Assembly (NCBI GenBank): GCA_030220185.1
Contig: JASPKZ010009654.1
Span: 1-64,000 of the forward strand
Reading direction: 5' to 3'
Length of the DNA: 64,000 nucleotides
Source of the DNA: Diploptera punctata
Taxonomy: Eukaryota > Arthropoda > Insecta > Blattodea > Blaberidae
The notes beneath the pieces were generated by a model. That model did no database searches, was not told the DNA's origin, and saw only the letters and a program-made list of their open reading frames with translations. The number at the start of each line of letters is the position of its first letter. Position 1 is the first letter of the stretch. A program made the position numbers and the translations under genes. Below are positions 1 to 10,995 of the stretch, in pieces.

Positions 1-340
1 ATGGCGCAAGCGGTTAGACGTTCGTCTCTCACCGCTGGGGTTCCGAGATCGAGTCTTGGTCACTCCATGTGGGTTTCATGGTGGATGAAACTGAGATTGT
101 GCAGTTTTTTCTCGGGGTCTTCTCCCGTTTTCCCCTGCCACAATTTCATTCCACCATTTCTCCATACTCATCTCATCCATTTTCATTTAATTTCATTCAT
201 CTGCCTCCGTGATGGTGCGACAGGCGTGCTCGGCTGGCATCCTTGTAAATAACAGACCTCTATGTAGGGGTTTCATCTCATCTCATCCCTTGATCCAACC
301 ACGAGTTGGGCACGAGTTGAGGATATTTATTTACTAGGAC
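1..340 (+). mobile_element. SINE family A, cut by the left window edge
   Basis: The first ~50 bases read as a tRNA-type head: a box A-like TGGCGCAAGCGG pattern, here starting mid-way at ATGGCGCAAGCGG, followed by GTTAGACG. A non-tRNA body runs to about 340. A full-length minus-strand relative at 57213-57533 shares the head, the body (TTCTCGGGG..TTCTCCCGT, CCTGCCACAATTTCATTCCACC) and the ending GGATATTTA. An open frame of 83 codons over this stretch is incidental: the minus-strand relative does not keep it. Confidence 0.75.
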
Positions 341-1213
341 ATAAAACGACATACTGTGTAGAATTGAAAGTTTTATTATATCCTATTGACATATTGACTC
401 GTTTATGTTTGTTTAAACTATATAAACAGTTGTCTGTGTATTTTATATAATTTGTCGCACTACATGAATTATTGTTATGGTTGCTTTGTATATCGTGTGT
501 GTTTGGTGTAATTGAGGACCTTTATTTGTACAAAGAGTATTGTTCTGGTATGCAAAATGCTGTTACAATTCCCTACAGATGATGCAGTTTGGGCGGGTAA
601 ACAGTTGGGCTAGTGGAGCTGCTCCTAACAAGTATAACATTGACTGGGTACACTATCTTGAAGCGGGGCTGAACGTACAAACACTCGAGTCAGGTTGGTG
701 AGAATTATCGGGCGCGTGCGACTGTAAATAGGTCGAGAGATGTAAATACGAAGCACAACAATAATAGAGTAACGGCTTTATGTACTTTGTACCATCTGCA
801 CAGTAGCGAGAAATACTCTTGGGATTGATTGGTGCTATCACGGACACAAGTGCTACTTGAAAATTCAGTTAACGCTACTCTAAACAATTTTACACTTGAC
901 TTCAAATTCTGCTCACGTGGGATTTGATTTCTTCCCATTGGGGAAATATTTAGCAATATTCAAATTAATACAAATATTTAAACATTTACAATTGTTCATA
1001 GGTGAATTTCAACTCTTTTATTGGAGAAATAAACGTATGTTAAAATTAATAAACCTCTGAAATAGATTAGTTAACAGTTCCACGGTTATTCTAAAGTGAA
1101 TTATAATTATTTTGTTGGAATTATATACAGTACTGCCAAAATTAATGAACTATATCACACTAAAAAGAATGTACATACAAATGTATTTACTCGTAAAATC
1201 CAGTTCTTTCGTT
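341..1213. other. No recognisable feature
   Basis: AT-rich DNA. The short open frames around 650-960 on the minus strand lack any recognisable motif and overlap each other in different frames. I see no RNA gene or repeat that recurs in this window. Confidence 0.5.
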
Positions 1214-1905
1214 TGACTATTTAACTCATGTCCCAAATTGGAGTCAATGACCATTAACGTTTAAATGAAATTTGTTTACAACCAATGACAATCGTGTTTC
1301 ACCTCGATATTTATCGAATTCCGTTTACCAAAATAAAGAAAGCTTCTCATATTCTGAATAGCCCAATTCATTATTTTGCAGTGACTGACTCTCTAATAAA
1401 TACATGGAATATAGGAAATAACGAACATATTCGATTCCTTCGAACTATACTTTTGATAATTGTGTGTTCATTAATTGTGTTTTTAAATAATGATATTACT
1501 CAGTTCTTTACTAAAAAATGAATTAATAATCTATAATATTAGTTATAATATACAGTTTGACGTATTTCATCTACTCTCCACTAGGGCACACTCTTACAAT
1601 ATTGCAATCCTAGTTGGCATCAAGTAGCAGTGAATGAGAAAATAACACATAACCATACATTTCTCATTTGTTTTCAATCATCGCCGTTTACATTAAATAT
1701 ATAAATATTTTAAAATGCAGGTACCGGTAACTATATTTAAAAAAACTAGTTTCGAGTAAACAGCTTAATTTGATTCGTTATACAGTTCTAACAAATGCCA
1801 CTCTTCATTTCTAAATCCTCTAGATAAATTCACTTGTCACTTCGTGAGTAATGAATTCATCGATGATTTGGAAACCACTCTTGACATAATTTATGATAAT
1901 TATAT
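1214..1905 (-). mobile_element. H-family repeat, copy 1
   Basis: Divergent minus-strand copy of a dispersed 0.5-0.75 kb repeat. It begins with GACTATTTAACTCATG and shares CATCGCCGTTTACATTAAATATATAAATATTTTAAAAT and TCTCATTTGTTTTCAA-type blocks with the six other copies. At its far end it carries the family's inverted arms (around 1810-1880, TTTCTAAATCCTCTAGATAAATTCAC and a mismatched partner). A 78-codon open frame inside it is not shared by other copies, so I treat it as chance. Confidence 0.75.
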
Positions 1906-2147
1906 ACAATGATAGGCATATATATTTTATGAAACAACGGGTAAAATTTAATGGTCATATCCTCAATTGAATTCCTCGTCGTTTGTTACAGAAATTTATA
2001 CTAATGTCAAATTTCATAAAAATACAGAATATTTAGAAATTAATATAGTTATTTCCATATAAACTCAAACATTTTGTTGGTAAAAAAATATAATGGTAAA
2101 ATTTATTAAAAATCAATGATAGTTAAAATATAACAAATAATATTTAG

Positions 2148-2874
2148 ATTATCATAAGTAATGCCACGAGTGATTTCCAAATTATCGATAAATTCACGAC
2201 TCACGAAGTGAGGAGTGAATTTATCTAGAGAATTTGGAAATCAAGAGTGGCATTTGTTAGGACTATTTAACGAATAAAATTAAGCTGTTTACTCACAAAT
2301 CATTATTTAACTATAGTTATTTTAAAATATTTATATATTTAATGTAAACGGCGATGTTTGAAAACAAATGAGAAACGATAGGTACGCTTCTACTGCTTCT
2401 TTTGTTTATCACTGCAACCAGATCATACTATTTATTGCCAAAGGAACGCAATATTGTAAGAATGCTCTCTAGTGGAGAAAAAATGAAACACATCAATCTG
2501 TATATTAATTCATTTTTGATGTCGTATGATGTAAATATGACAATTATATTTTTCTCGATTATTACCTGGGAAAAAATACATTTAAGAAAGTGCAAACAGT
2601 GGTTTCTTTTTTTGGTGGTATAATCAATTGCTACAAATGTTGACATGTAAGCACTATTATATACATCTGGTAGCCGTATTTGTTATAGGCTCAGTCACTG
2701 CAAAATAACGGTCAGACCTGTTCAGAATATTAAAAAGGAGGAGCTTTGTTTAATATATGATAATCCTAACACTGATAAATATTTCGTGAAACACGACTCT
2801 GATTGGTTGTAAAACAGAAATCATTGAAACGTGATTGGTCATTGACTCCCATTTGGGGCATGAGTTAAATAGTC
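2148..2874 (+). mobile_element. H-family repeat, copy 2 (best full-length copy)
   Basis: It starts ATCATAAGTAATGCCACGAG and ends GGGGCATGAGTTAAATAGTC. Near the start, 2164-2197 and 2214-2250 form a long imperfect hairpin (CCACGAGTGATTTCCAAATT... against ...AATTTGGAAATCAAGAGTGG). The sequence GACTATTTAAC about 100 bp in is the inverted match of the terminal GTTAAATAGTC. The middle contains the blocks shared by all copies. It has no coding capacity. The class is unknown: it could be a non-autonomous DNA transposon whose true termini are GACTATTTAAC/GTTAAATAGTC plus an outer hairpin. Confidence 0.8.
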
Positions 2875-3132
2875 ATTTTAATTTCAAAATTGTTTTATTC
2901 GAGAAGTAACAGTAATGGCATAATATATTCCGAATTCCTCTGTGTTGCTCCGTAAATCTATGATCTCCCAAGAATTCTGTTATACTACTTTGCAAGGATA
3001 GCCACAATGCAGGGATATGTAGATCTAATGTTAGGGCAGAATAAACGTTTTTTATATTAGGAAAAATTACCTCACATAGGTTGAGTTTCCAAGGGATCCT
3101 TCCAGTACTTTCCTTGTAAGAAAATTACTACT

Positions 3133-3182
3133 TTATTATTATTATTATTATTATTATTATATTATTATTATTATTATTATTA
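3133..3182. repeat. (TTA)n microsatellite
   Basis: Uninterrupted TTA repeats with one slip. Several LINE tails in this window end in the same triplet, so it may be the tail of a lost LINE copy. Confidence 0.9.
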
Positions 3183-3466
3183 CCCGAAATTCATAAACCC
3201 TATTTCACTTACGGTACATTACGTTTATAGTTCGTGTCAACATAAGTCGTAGTCATTATACAATTTGTATCTAAAATTAAAGTTTTTTATGAACCTTATT
3301 TATAAAAAACATTAAAAAGTTTGTAGTTCTTTTCTCTTAACAACACTTCCTTAAGATTCTTATTTCTTGCATCCATGAGTTTCGAGGCCTTCCTTTCCTT
3401 CTTCTTCCAAATGATCACCATTCCAACGTTGTTTCTAGGTAACCTTCCTTCTTGCAATCATCGTAC

Positions 3467-3830
3467 ATTACTTACTTACTCACTGGCACTATCGAACCCG
3501 TAGGTTCATGGCCGCGCGGACATAAGCTCTCCATACATCCCTATCCTGAGCTAATGCTTTCCAATCATTCCCTGTATAATCTACTTCCCTCAAAGCATAG
3601 TTAATGTTGTTCTCCCACCTCATTCTCGGTCTACCAACTGAGCGTTTTCCCTCTGGCCTTCCTACAAGAAGCCTCCATGCATGTCTTTCACTCCCCATAC
3701 GCGCAACATGTCCTGCCCATCGCAGTCTACGAGACTTAACTATTCTTATTATATCTGGAGGAGGGTTATTCTTGGGTAAAGAGGTAAAGATTGGATTAGT
3801 GACACTAGGATCTGATGGATTTAGTGACAC
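3467..3830 (-). pseudogene. RTE-like LINE, reverse-transcriptase C-terminus and 3' end
   Basis: The reading frame on the minus strand contains RRLRWAGHVARM, GRPEGKRSVGRPRMRW, DRDVWRAYVRAAM and a stop, then a tail of TAGTGCCAGTGAGTAAGTAA type. The arrangement (basic GHVxRM box, GRPxxRW box, D-R-x-x-W near the terminus) matches the C-terminal end of RTE/BovB-type non-LTR retrotransposon polyproteins. Only the last ~100 codons are present, so this is a 5'-truncated dead copy. At least ten further fragments of the same family occur in the window and make it the dominant LINE here. Confidence 0.8.
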
Positions 3831-4052
3831 TAGGAATACTGAAGGAGTTCTCCATGTGTGAGAACTTAGGTTGCTCAGGTTGGTAATCGGTAGAGTTGAG
3901 GTTCTTATCTCGGGATTCCACGAGGACTTCGTCGGGCAGAATTAATGTGTAGAGAATGTCTGGTAAAAGTAGTTTATTCTTATCTTTTATAAACTGCAAG
4001 TAATTGTATATATATGAAGTGGTTTATTTAACTTTCAGAACGAAGTGTTTTT
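3831..4052. other. Unassigned sequence before the minisatellite
   Basis: No motif recognised. The segment around 3870-3990 is not repeated elsewhere in the window. Confidence 0.4.
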
Positions 4053-4170
4053 GAGAAGTGACTGTGTTTGATCGTACACGAGAAGTGACTTGATGTAATT
4101 TTTTACGAGAAGTGACTTGATGAAATTATATACGAGAAGTGACTTGATGAAATTATATACGAGAAGTGAC
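4053..4170 (+). repeat. 27-bp minisatellite, about five units
   Basis: The phrase GAGAAGTGAC starts at 4053, 4080, 4107, 4134 and 4161, an exact 27-base period. Units 3 and 4 are almost identical (GACTTGATGAAATTATATAC); outer units diverge. The period is a multiple of three but every unit contains stops in the frames I read, so I do not call it coding. Confidence 0.9.
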
Positions 4171-4879
4171 GAGGAGAAGCCTCTCTCGCCTATAGGTAAA
4201 AAAGTTACTCCCACTACCTCGATCTAGTGGACCTAAGGTCAGTGCTTAGGCACATATAACGAAACATATAATTGGTTAATGCGCCCTCCTATTTTGATCC
4301 CGGGGGTGTTACAAATGTATCATTGGCGATTTACACCTTCAGAGGTTGGACCTTTTTTCCCGTGCTGGCTTCACGTACAGTCGGGTCACAAACATTAGCT
4401 AGGCTTGGGTTTTTTTCCTTAGGCTTGGGTTTTTTCCTAGGCTTCAGACGCTAGAAAATTACCATATTCCCACACTTTTTTGCTAGCGTAGTTTGTGTCA
4501 GGGTAAAACCCCCGCTTGTACATTTAGCTAATGGGTTATGGTTATCACGATAAATCAGTTAACTGGAGGCTTAGAAGATATTTCTACTCAATCTGTCGAG
4601 CAAAGGATTTTGTCATTAGTAAGTTATTATCATGTGTCAGCCACTTCCGTCTTAACAAAAGAAAGGGTTACATTACCTTAGTTGACAGTACCCTCCTTGA
4701 TAACTAGCAATTTAATTACATTGATGCTGACTTCTTTGGATCATTTTATATGATCTTTGCGCCTACATAATCAGGTTCTACTCGCTTGCCTGATCAATTT
4801 GAATATAAATATGACCTAAGTCCAGTAACTCCTTCATTAAATGATATTATAATTTTATCTGCTTATTATTACCGGTAGG
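4171..4879. other. Unassigned sequence
   Basis: It contains a small duplicated block TAGGCTTGGGTTTTTT(CC)TTAGGCTTGGG at 4400-4440 and otherwise nothing I recognise. Confidence 0.4.
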
Positions 4880-5177
4880 GATTTATTTATAGATTTACAC
4901 AGGAGGCTGTGTGACTAACTTGCCACATATCTGACTTCCTATAAAGACCATGTAGTTCATTGTTATGTAGTCTTCTCCATTCACCTGTCTGTTCATCTCT
5001 CTTTGGTCCAAAAATTTTCCTAAGAACTTTATTCTCAAATACTCGTAATCTCCTTTCCTCCCTTAAAGTAAGAGTCCATGTTTCGCATGCATATAATATA
5101 ACTGGTAGAATAATAGTTTTATATATTTTCAGCTTACGTTTTTTGAAAGGAGTTGCGACATCATCGAACATGTCCAT
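4880..5177 (-). pseudogene. RTE-like LINE fragment
   Basis: Minus-strand frame with KKRKLKIYKTIILPVILYACETW, LREERRLRVFENKVLRKIFG and ELHGLYRK. This is the segment just N-terminal to the GHVARM box of the RTE family described at 3467-3830; the same residues occur in the longer copy at 52684-53427. Both ends are broken. Confidence 0.8.
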
Positions 5178-5404
5178 ACAAATTTAGTTACTTATATCTT
5201 ATATAATATACTATTGAATACTGGCTAATATTCGTTTTCTGGTATGACTTTATTGTTTTTATTTTCATTTTTTCCTTTCAAACATTTGAACATCTAGCTG
5301 CTCTCCTCAAGAAATACATTTACTATACATAATCATCATGAACAGTTAATGTTCAGTCTTTTTATTAGCCTGTTCTTGTTTCCTCGAAATGAGTCTGTAG
5401 TCTC

Positions 5405-5530
5405 CATCATGTCAGTGGTCGCCCAATTTCTCGTTTACCCCTCGGTATGTAGTGTAAAGCCTGCCAAGGGATTCTGTCCTTGGTCATTCTTCTTACATGC
5501 TTGTAGCCAATTTTGTTGGTATTTTTTTTA
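5405..5530 (-). pseudogene. LINE C-terminal fragment (second LINE type)
   Basis: Minus-strand frame reads KHVRRMTKDRIPWQALHYIPRGKREIGRP. The HIPRGKRxxGRP pattern is shared with the plus-strand fragment at 11755-12125 and differs from the RTE family. Only about 40 codons remain. Confidence 0.6.
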
Positions 5531-5642
5531 AATTTCCTGCAATATAAATATAAACTGACATAATTAAGGTTATATGGCCATCTACCCCGTTCAACCAGTA
5601 AAAAATATATTAAATTCAGAGAAAATACACATAAGATCATAA

Positions 5643-6138
5643 TCTAATTATATAAAAATTAATGTTTGTTTGATTGTTTGTTCGTACTTTATGCGCGGCC
5701 ATACGGTTGATCCGATTGTGATGGGGCTTATTGAAAATTGTTCAGGAGATTCCCAGGATGAACATAGGCTATAAGAAAGTTGTGATAATCAACTCCTATA
5801 CCCTTAAAAATCGCCCTTTGTAGTGGAAAACGTGAAACAAGTAGCTCTTTGGACGCTTAAATGGCTTAGGCTGCCTAAAACATAACAATTACACAAAATT
5901 AATGTACACAGAATTGAATATCTCAAAAAGGCTCTACGAAAAAGTCTGCGACAGCATATGTTACTCATAACTCACAATAACCATTTTTGTTTTTCTTGAT
6001 GCCAAGAAGCTCGAGACAAGTACATAAATTCCTGTGCAGGCATAGCAGCACATGACGGGTAATTCTTTTACGGATAATTCACAGTAACGAATTTTGTCTT
6101 TTAGCCCATTTATGCCAAGAAGATCGAGATAAGTAGAC
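5643..6138 (+). mobile_element. Helitron-like element, 5' part
   Basis: It starts TCTAATTATATAAAAATTAATGTTTG, then GTTCGTACTTTATGCGCGG, and shares a long body in opposite orientation with the copies at 14124-14645, 34799-35392 and 54475-55744 (CTTAAATGG..TTAGG..GCCTAAA, CATATG..ACTCATAACTCACAATAACCATTTTTGT). The 5' TC start agrees with Helitrons. The 3' end is missing: SINE D follows directly at about 6139. Non-coding, hence non-autonomous. Confidence 0.6.
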
Positions 6139-6455
6139 ACCTATGCTCTTGGCCTACCAGGCGGCTGCTGGCTCTCATCCACATGTGTGAATCACAGAGG
6201 TAGGCGATCATCAGAGCCATTGTAGAGGTGACATGTGGTCAGCATGTCGGATACCCCAGCCATTTTAGTTGGTCTTCTCAACCTGAGTCGCTACTTATTG
6301 TATTTACCCAATTGTCTCTGGATGGGCACCGGTCCCATACTGGCCGAAATTCCATGAGAAAATTTATTCCCCCATGGGGACTCGAACCAGCGCAAGTCCC
6401 GCAGCTCTGCGCAAAGGCTTCTTGCCTTAACCACTCGGCTACAGCGCGCGACACT
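6139..6455 (-). mobile_element. SINE family D, tRNA-headed
   Basis: On the minus strand the head (about 6455 to 6370) reads CTGTAGCCGAGTGGTTAAGGC with a box B-like GCTGGTTCGAGTCCCC, the layout of a class II (Leu/Ser-type) tRNA. The body ends near CTGGTAGGCCAAGAGCAT. A 5'-truncated plus-strand relative lies at 17440-17590. Confidence 0.75.
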
Positions 6456-6491
6456 AAAAGATGAATAAGATCGGTAAATTTTGATTAGACA

Positions 6492-6687
6492 TCTCTTTAT
6501 TCATAATTAAGGATCTTTTACGAGCCTGAAAATCTTAAGACTCGGGACCCACGGCTTAAAGTCCCTACCGGATAACTTGCTCCTAGGATTTTCCATCCTA
6601 AAAAAATCCATTGACACCCGCCGGGTTTGAACCAGCGACCCTCGGGGCCAGAGGCAAGGAACTTAACCACTATTCCACCGCGGCCAT
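6492..6687 (-). mobile_element. SINE family C, 3'-truncated
   Basis: Minus strand: GGCCGCGGTGGAATAGTGG head, GCTGGTTCAAACCCGGCG (box B), TTTAAGCCGTGGGTCCCGAG, GATTTTCAGGCTCG. It matches the fuller copies at 55920-56283 and 60029-60393 and stops about 190 bp in. Confidence 0.8.
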
Positions 6688-7493
6688 GCATACGTAAAAT
6701 TTTAAATGACCGATTGAAACATTCTGCAGAATATTTAAAAAAAAACGAGGAAATACGAAATTTAATTAAGGCGTTTGCTATTTTTCATGTGTGAATATGG
6801 TTTTGGTATTTTCAATGTTCTCGCCAGTGTTTTTAAACTGATATTAATTTGCTGCAATGAAATAGTTTCTCTTGGGATTTTTGGTATGTAGCTATATGAA
6901 ATTTTGCAATGCATTGCCTCTTAATAAAACGAAGCTTAGCGCACAGACATATTTTGTGAGGCTTGACTCTAATGAAAGTGGATTCAAGAGTATGGCTCTA
7001 GATTTAATAAAGAGATTCCCACAAGACTCTTCGTCAACGTAAGGCCATCTGGGAAATAAGTGAATTATTCATAAATGTTTTACAAAATACGGTGTTTTTG
7101 TTGTTCAGATCTGTCTGTTTGGTAACATTTACCACCAGAAATTTGATATGTAAGTGTTTATAGAGCGCTCCATTTACATATTTTTAATAAGAAGAAATAT
7201 TCTTACTAATATGAAACCTTTTTACACCGTTTTATTTATATTTGATGACGTAAATAAAAAGACTGTAATACGATATTTAAATACGTTTACGGCGATTTGG
7301 CTAAACTGAATTAGAACATTTTTAGGATTAATAATTATTCCTTCAACATTTTAACTTATTCCCTCACGAAATTTCATCCTATGGAATTCTATTTTAAACA
7401 CTCTTCAAAAGAGTTTAAAACATTCTTTGTTTATCCTAGTAAATACTGAAGCTACAACTTTTTATCAATACTTCCAAAATTCATTGTTATCAT
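6688..7493. other. No recognisable feature
   Basis: AT-rich sequence without shared repeats, tRNA-like or coding signals that I can identify. Confidence 0.4.
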
Positions 7494-8101
7494 TAGAGCA
7501 CGGATTTGTATGCGAAATGCATAGTTTTTTACGTAGGCCTATTAAAAGTATGCGGGAATGATTTACATGTTAAGTGGCCCCTTCACAGAGAGAATTTGAG
7601 CGGTATTTGATAATGCATAGAAATGCATATTCCGGGGGAAAATGCTTATTTTATATTTTAATTTATAAATACATATTTTATTCCTAAATGTGATATTAAA
7701 TTATTACCTTCCCTTCATCTATTTACTAGTAATTAATGAATGAATGATATTTTTTAATTAATAAAGTTTCTGCAATCAATAGGATCTAAGCGTAATTCAT
7801 TGAAGAAGAACTGTGGTGTATTTCATATGCACCTGTGACATCATGTGATGTAGAAAGGTCATTTTCATCGTATAAAAACCTTCTTCGCTAACAAACGAAG
7901 GAGCTTCACACAAGAAACCTTATGAAAACATTCCTTATCTACGTAAAAGCTAGGAATATGTTAAGATTACCCACAAAGCAAATAATTTAATTGTTTTTAT
8001 TACAATCTGTTTTTGCATATTTAGTGTGCACATTTTCCACTTTTTCATGCATATTTGCAAGCATATTTAGTACTTTATTTTTCATATAAATCTGGGTTCT
8101 A
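7494..8101 (+). mobile_element. Short hAT element with 8-bp target duplication
   Basis: The left end is TAGAGCACGGATTTGTATG. The right end, read inward on the minus strand, is TAGAACCCAGATTTATATG. These imperfect terminal repeats are flanked by GTTATCAT (7486-7493) and GTAATCAC (8102-8109), matching at 6 of 8 positions, as expected for an old hAT insertion. The inside retains the transposase C-terminus (7832-7990) and AT-rich subterminal ATGCATAT motifs. It is an internally deleted derivative of a hAT transposon. Confidence 0.75.
7832..7990 (+). pseudogene. hAT transposase C-terminal dimerisation region
   Basis: The frame reads PVTSCDVERSFSSYKNLL, one in-frame stop, then LHTRNLMKTFLIYVKARNML to a final stop. 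CDVERSFSxxK..L...R..L...NL....L is the signature of the hAT dimerisation domain at the transposase C-terminus. About 53 codons are left of a protein normally 500-700 residues long, and the internal stop plus missing catalytic region make it non-functional. Its position close to the 3' terminal repeat is as in full hAT elements. Confidence 0.8.
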
Positions 8102-8154
8102 GTAATCACAATTGAGGTTATGTAATAATATTTTAAAATATATAATATAAATAC

Positions 8155-8425
8155 CTGATATCAATTTTCCTCAATTAAAATCAATATTCGTTTAAAAAAT
8201 CTTCGTTAATTAGTTAAAGTCATGTAGGCCTATCAGAACGGGTTCCATCTTCGGCATGGCACTTGGTACTGTGGTTGTCGAATACATTGTATGGCATTTG
8301 GTAATGATGTCATACTACATGACATGCCGAAGATGAAACACGTTCTCAAAGGCCTACAAGGTTTTAACTAATTAACGAAGTTTTTGAACAAAAATCCATT
8401 TTAATTGAAGAAGACTGATATATCA
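8155..8425. mobile_element. Foldback element with decayed hammerhead-like arms
   Basis: Arms of ~100 bp (8155-8258 and 8322-8425) are inverted copies. Each holds the same block as the other hammerhead foldbacks, in decayed form: on the minus strand CCGAAGAT, GGAAC..GTTCT, GATAGGCCTACATG (8221-8257); on the plus strand CCGAAGATGAAACACGTTCT, CAAAGGCCTACAAGG (8325-8361). The U of CUGANGA is lost in both, and the GAAA box is altered. It is therefore an inactive relative of the elements at 35451, 36331, 43894 and 51227. Confidence 0.6.
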
Positions 8426-9122
8426 AGTGCTTACATTAATATTAAAAAAATTGCAAGTTATTGTCTCCTTTTTTTACTCTCACCTTGAAAAAAAAAACAC
8501 TTCGATTGGCTTGCTAGGCCGGCTGTTGGTGAGTTTATATCGGAGGTTCTTCTCCTAGACCAGTTGCTTCTAAAATAGCTAATGAGCCTGGTCTAACCTG
8601 CTATTTTTGGTTCGCCCTGGATATTTTATTTCCAAGTACTCTCGTATCTGACGATGTGTGACCATTTATTTTTCCACCACCCAATGAGTCACCCAATGAG
8701 AGACTAACAACCTCACAACAGTGATATAATATCAAAATACAAATTTCGTATGTTTTGGGATTTCGTGCAACTAATTTTTTTCACAATTCTTATGTTATTA
8801 AATTTAACTTTTTTTCTTGCTGTAAGAGTAACTACTTAGCTACAAAAGCGGAATGAAAGTACACAGTAAAACAAAAGAGAATTTCAGTTTAAGGTCAAAT
8901 GTTTCCAAACTACCTCAAAAGCAATATAACCTAGTAGATACGTTCTGGAAAGTTGTAATACACTGACCGACAGGACATGCACCTTCAAATCGAACACGAA
9001 TATTGCTTGGGGGTGTAAATCTACTTTGATAGAGTGCTCGGGGGTGAAACGTTAGTATATATCCAGGGAAATGTACTGTTGATCCCGGACCCATTATATA
9101 TTCAGTTACTAGACCAGAATAT
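8426..9122. other. Unassigned sequence
   Basis: It contains an imperfect block AGACCAGTTGCTTC..GAGCCTGGTCT and a small direct repeat of ACCCAATGAG (near 8680-8698). No known family recognised. Confidence 0.35.
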
Positions 9123-9514
9123 TTCGGTAAGAGAAGTGGTTACCAATCCCCTGTATAATATAATTCCCTCAAATCAGGGTTAATGTCATTCTTCCACTTC
9201 ATTCTTGGTCTACCAACTCGGCGTTTACCCTCTGGTTTTCTTACAAGAAGCTTCTGTGCACCTATTTCATTCCCCATTCGTGCCACATGTCTGCACATCG
9301 CAGTCTACGAGACTTAACTGTTCTCATTATATCTGGCTTCATATAAAGACCATGTAGCTCACTCTTATGTATTTTCTCCATTCATCTGTCTCTTCATCTC
9401 TCCTTGGTCCAAAAATATTCCTAAGAAACTTTTTCTCAAATACTCGAAATTTCCTTTCCTCCCTTAAAATAAGAATCCATGTTTCACATCCATATAACAT
9501 AACTGGGAGAATAT
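9123..9514 (-). pseudogene. RTE-like LINE fragment, cut by an H-family insertion
   Basis: Minus-strand pieces encode the usual boxes: GCETWILILREERKFRVFEKKFLRNIFG, then the GHVARM/GRPEGKR region in shifted frames. The homology stops at about 9514 inside the segment equivalent to 5110 of the 4880-5177 copy, exactly where H-family copy 3 begins. Confidence 0.75.
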
Positions 9515-10261
9515 TGTCATACGTAATGCGACGAGTGGTTTCCAAATTATTGATAAATTCACAACTGACGAAGTGAGGAGAGAATTTATCTAGAGAATTT
9601 GGAAGTCAAGAGTGGCATTTGTTAGGACAATTTAACGAATAAAATTAAGCTGTTTACTCACAAATTATTATATAAATATAGTTATTTTAAAATATTTATA
9701 TATTTAATGTAAACGACGATGTTTGAAAACAAATGAGAAACGTTGTGTTTCACTTATCACTGCAACCAGATCATATTACTTATTGCGAAAGGATCGCAAT
9801 ATTGTAGGAATGCACCCTAGTGGAGAAAAAATGAAACACGCCAAACTGTATATTAATTAATTTCTTTCTGATATCCTATGATGTAAATATGACAATTACA
9901 TTTTTCTGGAACGTTAATACTTAGGAAAAAAAAGTTTAAGAAAGTGCAATCAGTGGTTTCTTTTTTATTTATTTATTTATTTTTTGGTGGTATAAGCAGT
10001 TGCTAGAAATGTATTTATACTACCTCCCGCAAGCACTTTGTGTTAAAATTCGTGCACTATATATACAATCTGGTAGCCACATGCGGTCACTGCAAAATAA
10101 TGCTATGATCTACTCAGATTGTTAAAAGGAGAAGTTTGATTTTACAGTGATAAAATTAAACTGATCAAATCGAGGTGAAAAATGACTGTGATTGGTTGTA
10201 AATAAAAAATCATTGAAATGTGATTGGTCATTGACTCTCATTTGGGGCATGAGTTAAATAG
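9515..10261 (+). mobile_element. H-family repeat, copy 3
   Basis: Full-length plus-strand copy. It starts CATACGTAATGCGACGAGTGGTTTCC with the terminal hairpin (about 9524-9610), has the internal GACAATTTAACGAATAAAATTAAGC block, and ends GGGGCATGAGTTAAATAG. It sits in the RTE fragment to its left, so it is the younger insertion. Confidence 0.8.
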
Positions 10262-10995
10262 TAATTAATAATTCTAATTTAATTCTGTGATATTTTGAAA
10301 TTTATTTTGTTACATTTACCTTTAAAATTTAGTCTAAAGTAGCGATTTTAAAGCTTTATCTTTAATTGTATGATGAATTTCATTGAAACTGTCTAAATAT
10401 TTTAACACCCGCTCTAAATGTACTAATTTTAAAATGATTAAGATATAAATCTAAGTATTGAGGGGGAGGAATAATTAAGAACATCGCTTTGTGTACGAAT
10501 TGAAATTCATCATGAATATAACACAATCCTAACTTCTCTCACCGCCTGCATTTTCTTTATTCCAAGAGACGATGATTCAATAGAAATTTCAAGAACGGTT
10601 AACTCTCAAACACTTCTCTTTAAAAGTACTGAAAACATAAAGTTTTGATATTTCATTTCAGATCTCTAAGAAGGAAAAACAAAGAAAACATGTTAAAATA
10701 GATGCAGAATTTCAATTCATTGCTTCATTTAATACATTCAAACTATTTAATATCATGAAACAGTCATAAGTCCAAAAGAACCCGAAATTTGTTTGGAATG
10801 TATGTTTAATCTTACAATTCAGATCATTGAAAGAAAAATATTGATTTTTGTAATATAAGTATGAACATAGATATAATTGCATGATGTAATTCTGTATTTG
10901 AAGGAATAATAAAATGTGCGATAATATATTTAAAAAAAAATTTCCTTGAAGTCCATATTAAATAAATGCAAAAAGTAATTTTATATGGCATTATA
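10262..10995. other. No recognisable feature
   Basis: AT-rich sequence, no repeated or coding signal that I can see. Confidence 0.4.

Noticed and set aside
1285..1521. 78-codon open frame
   Set aside because: It lies within an H-family repeat and is not shared by the other copies.
3489..3830. Host gene exon
   Set aside because: The translation is clearly the C-terminus of an RTE-like retrotransposon repeated many times in the window.
4270..4470. LTR of a retrovirus-like element starting TGTTACA
   Set aside because: I found no second copy, primer-binding site or gag/pol sequence to support it.
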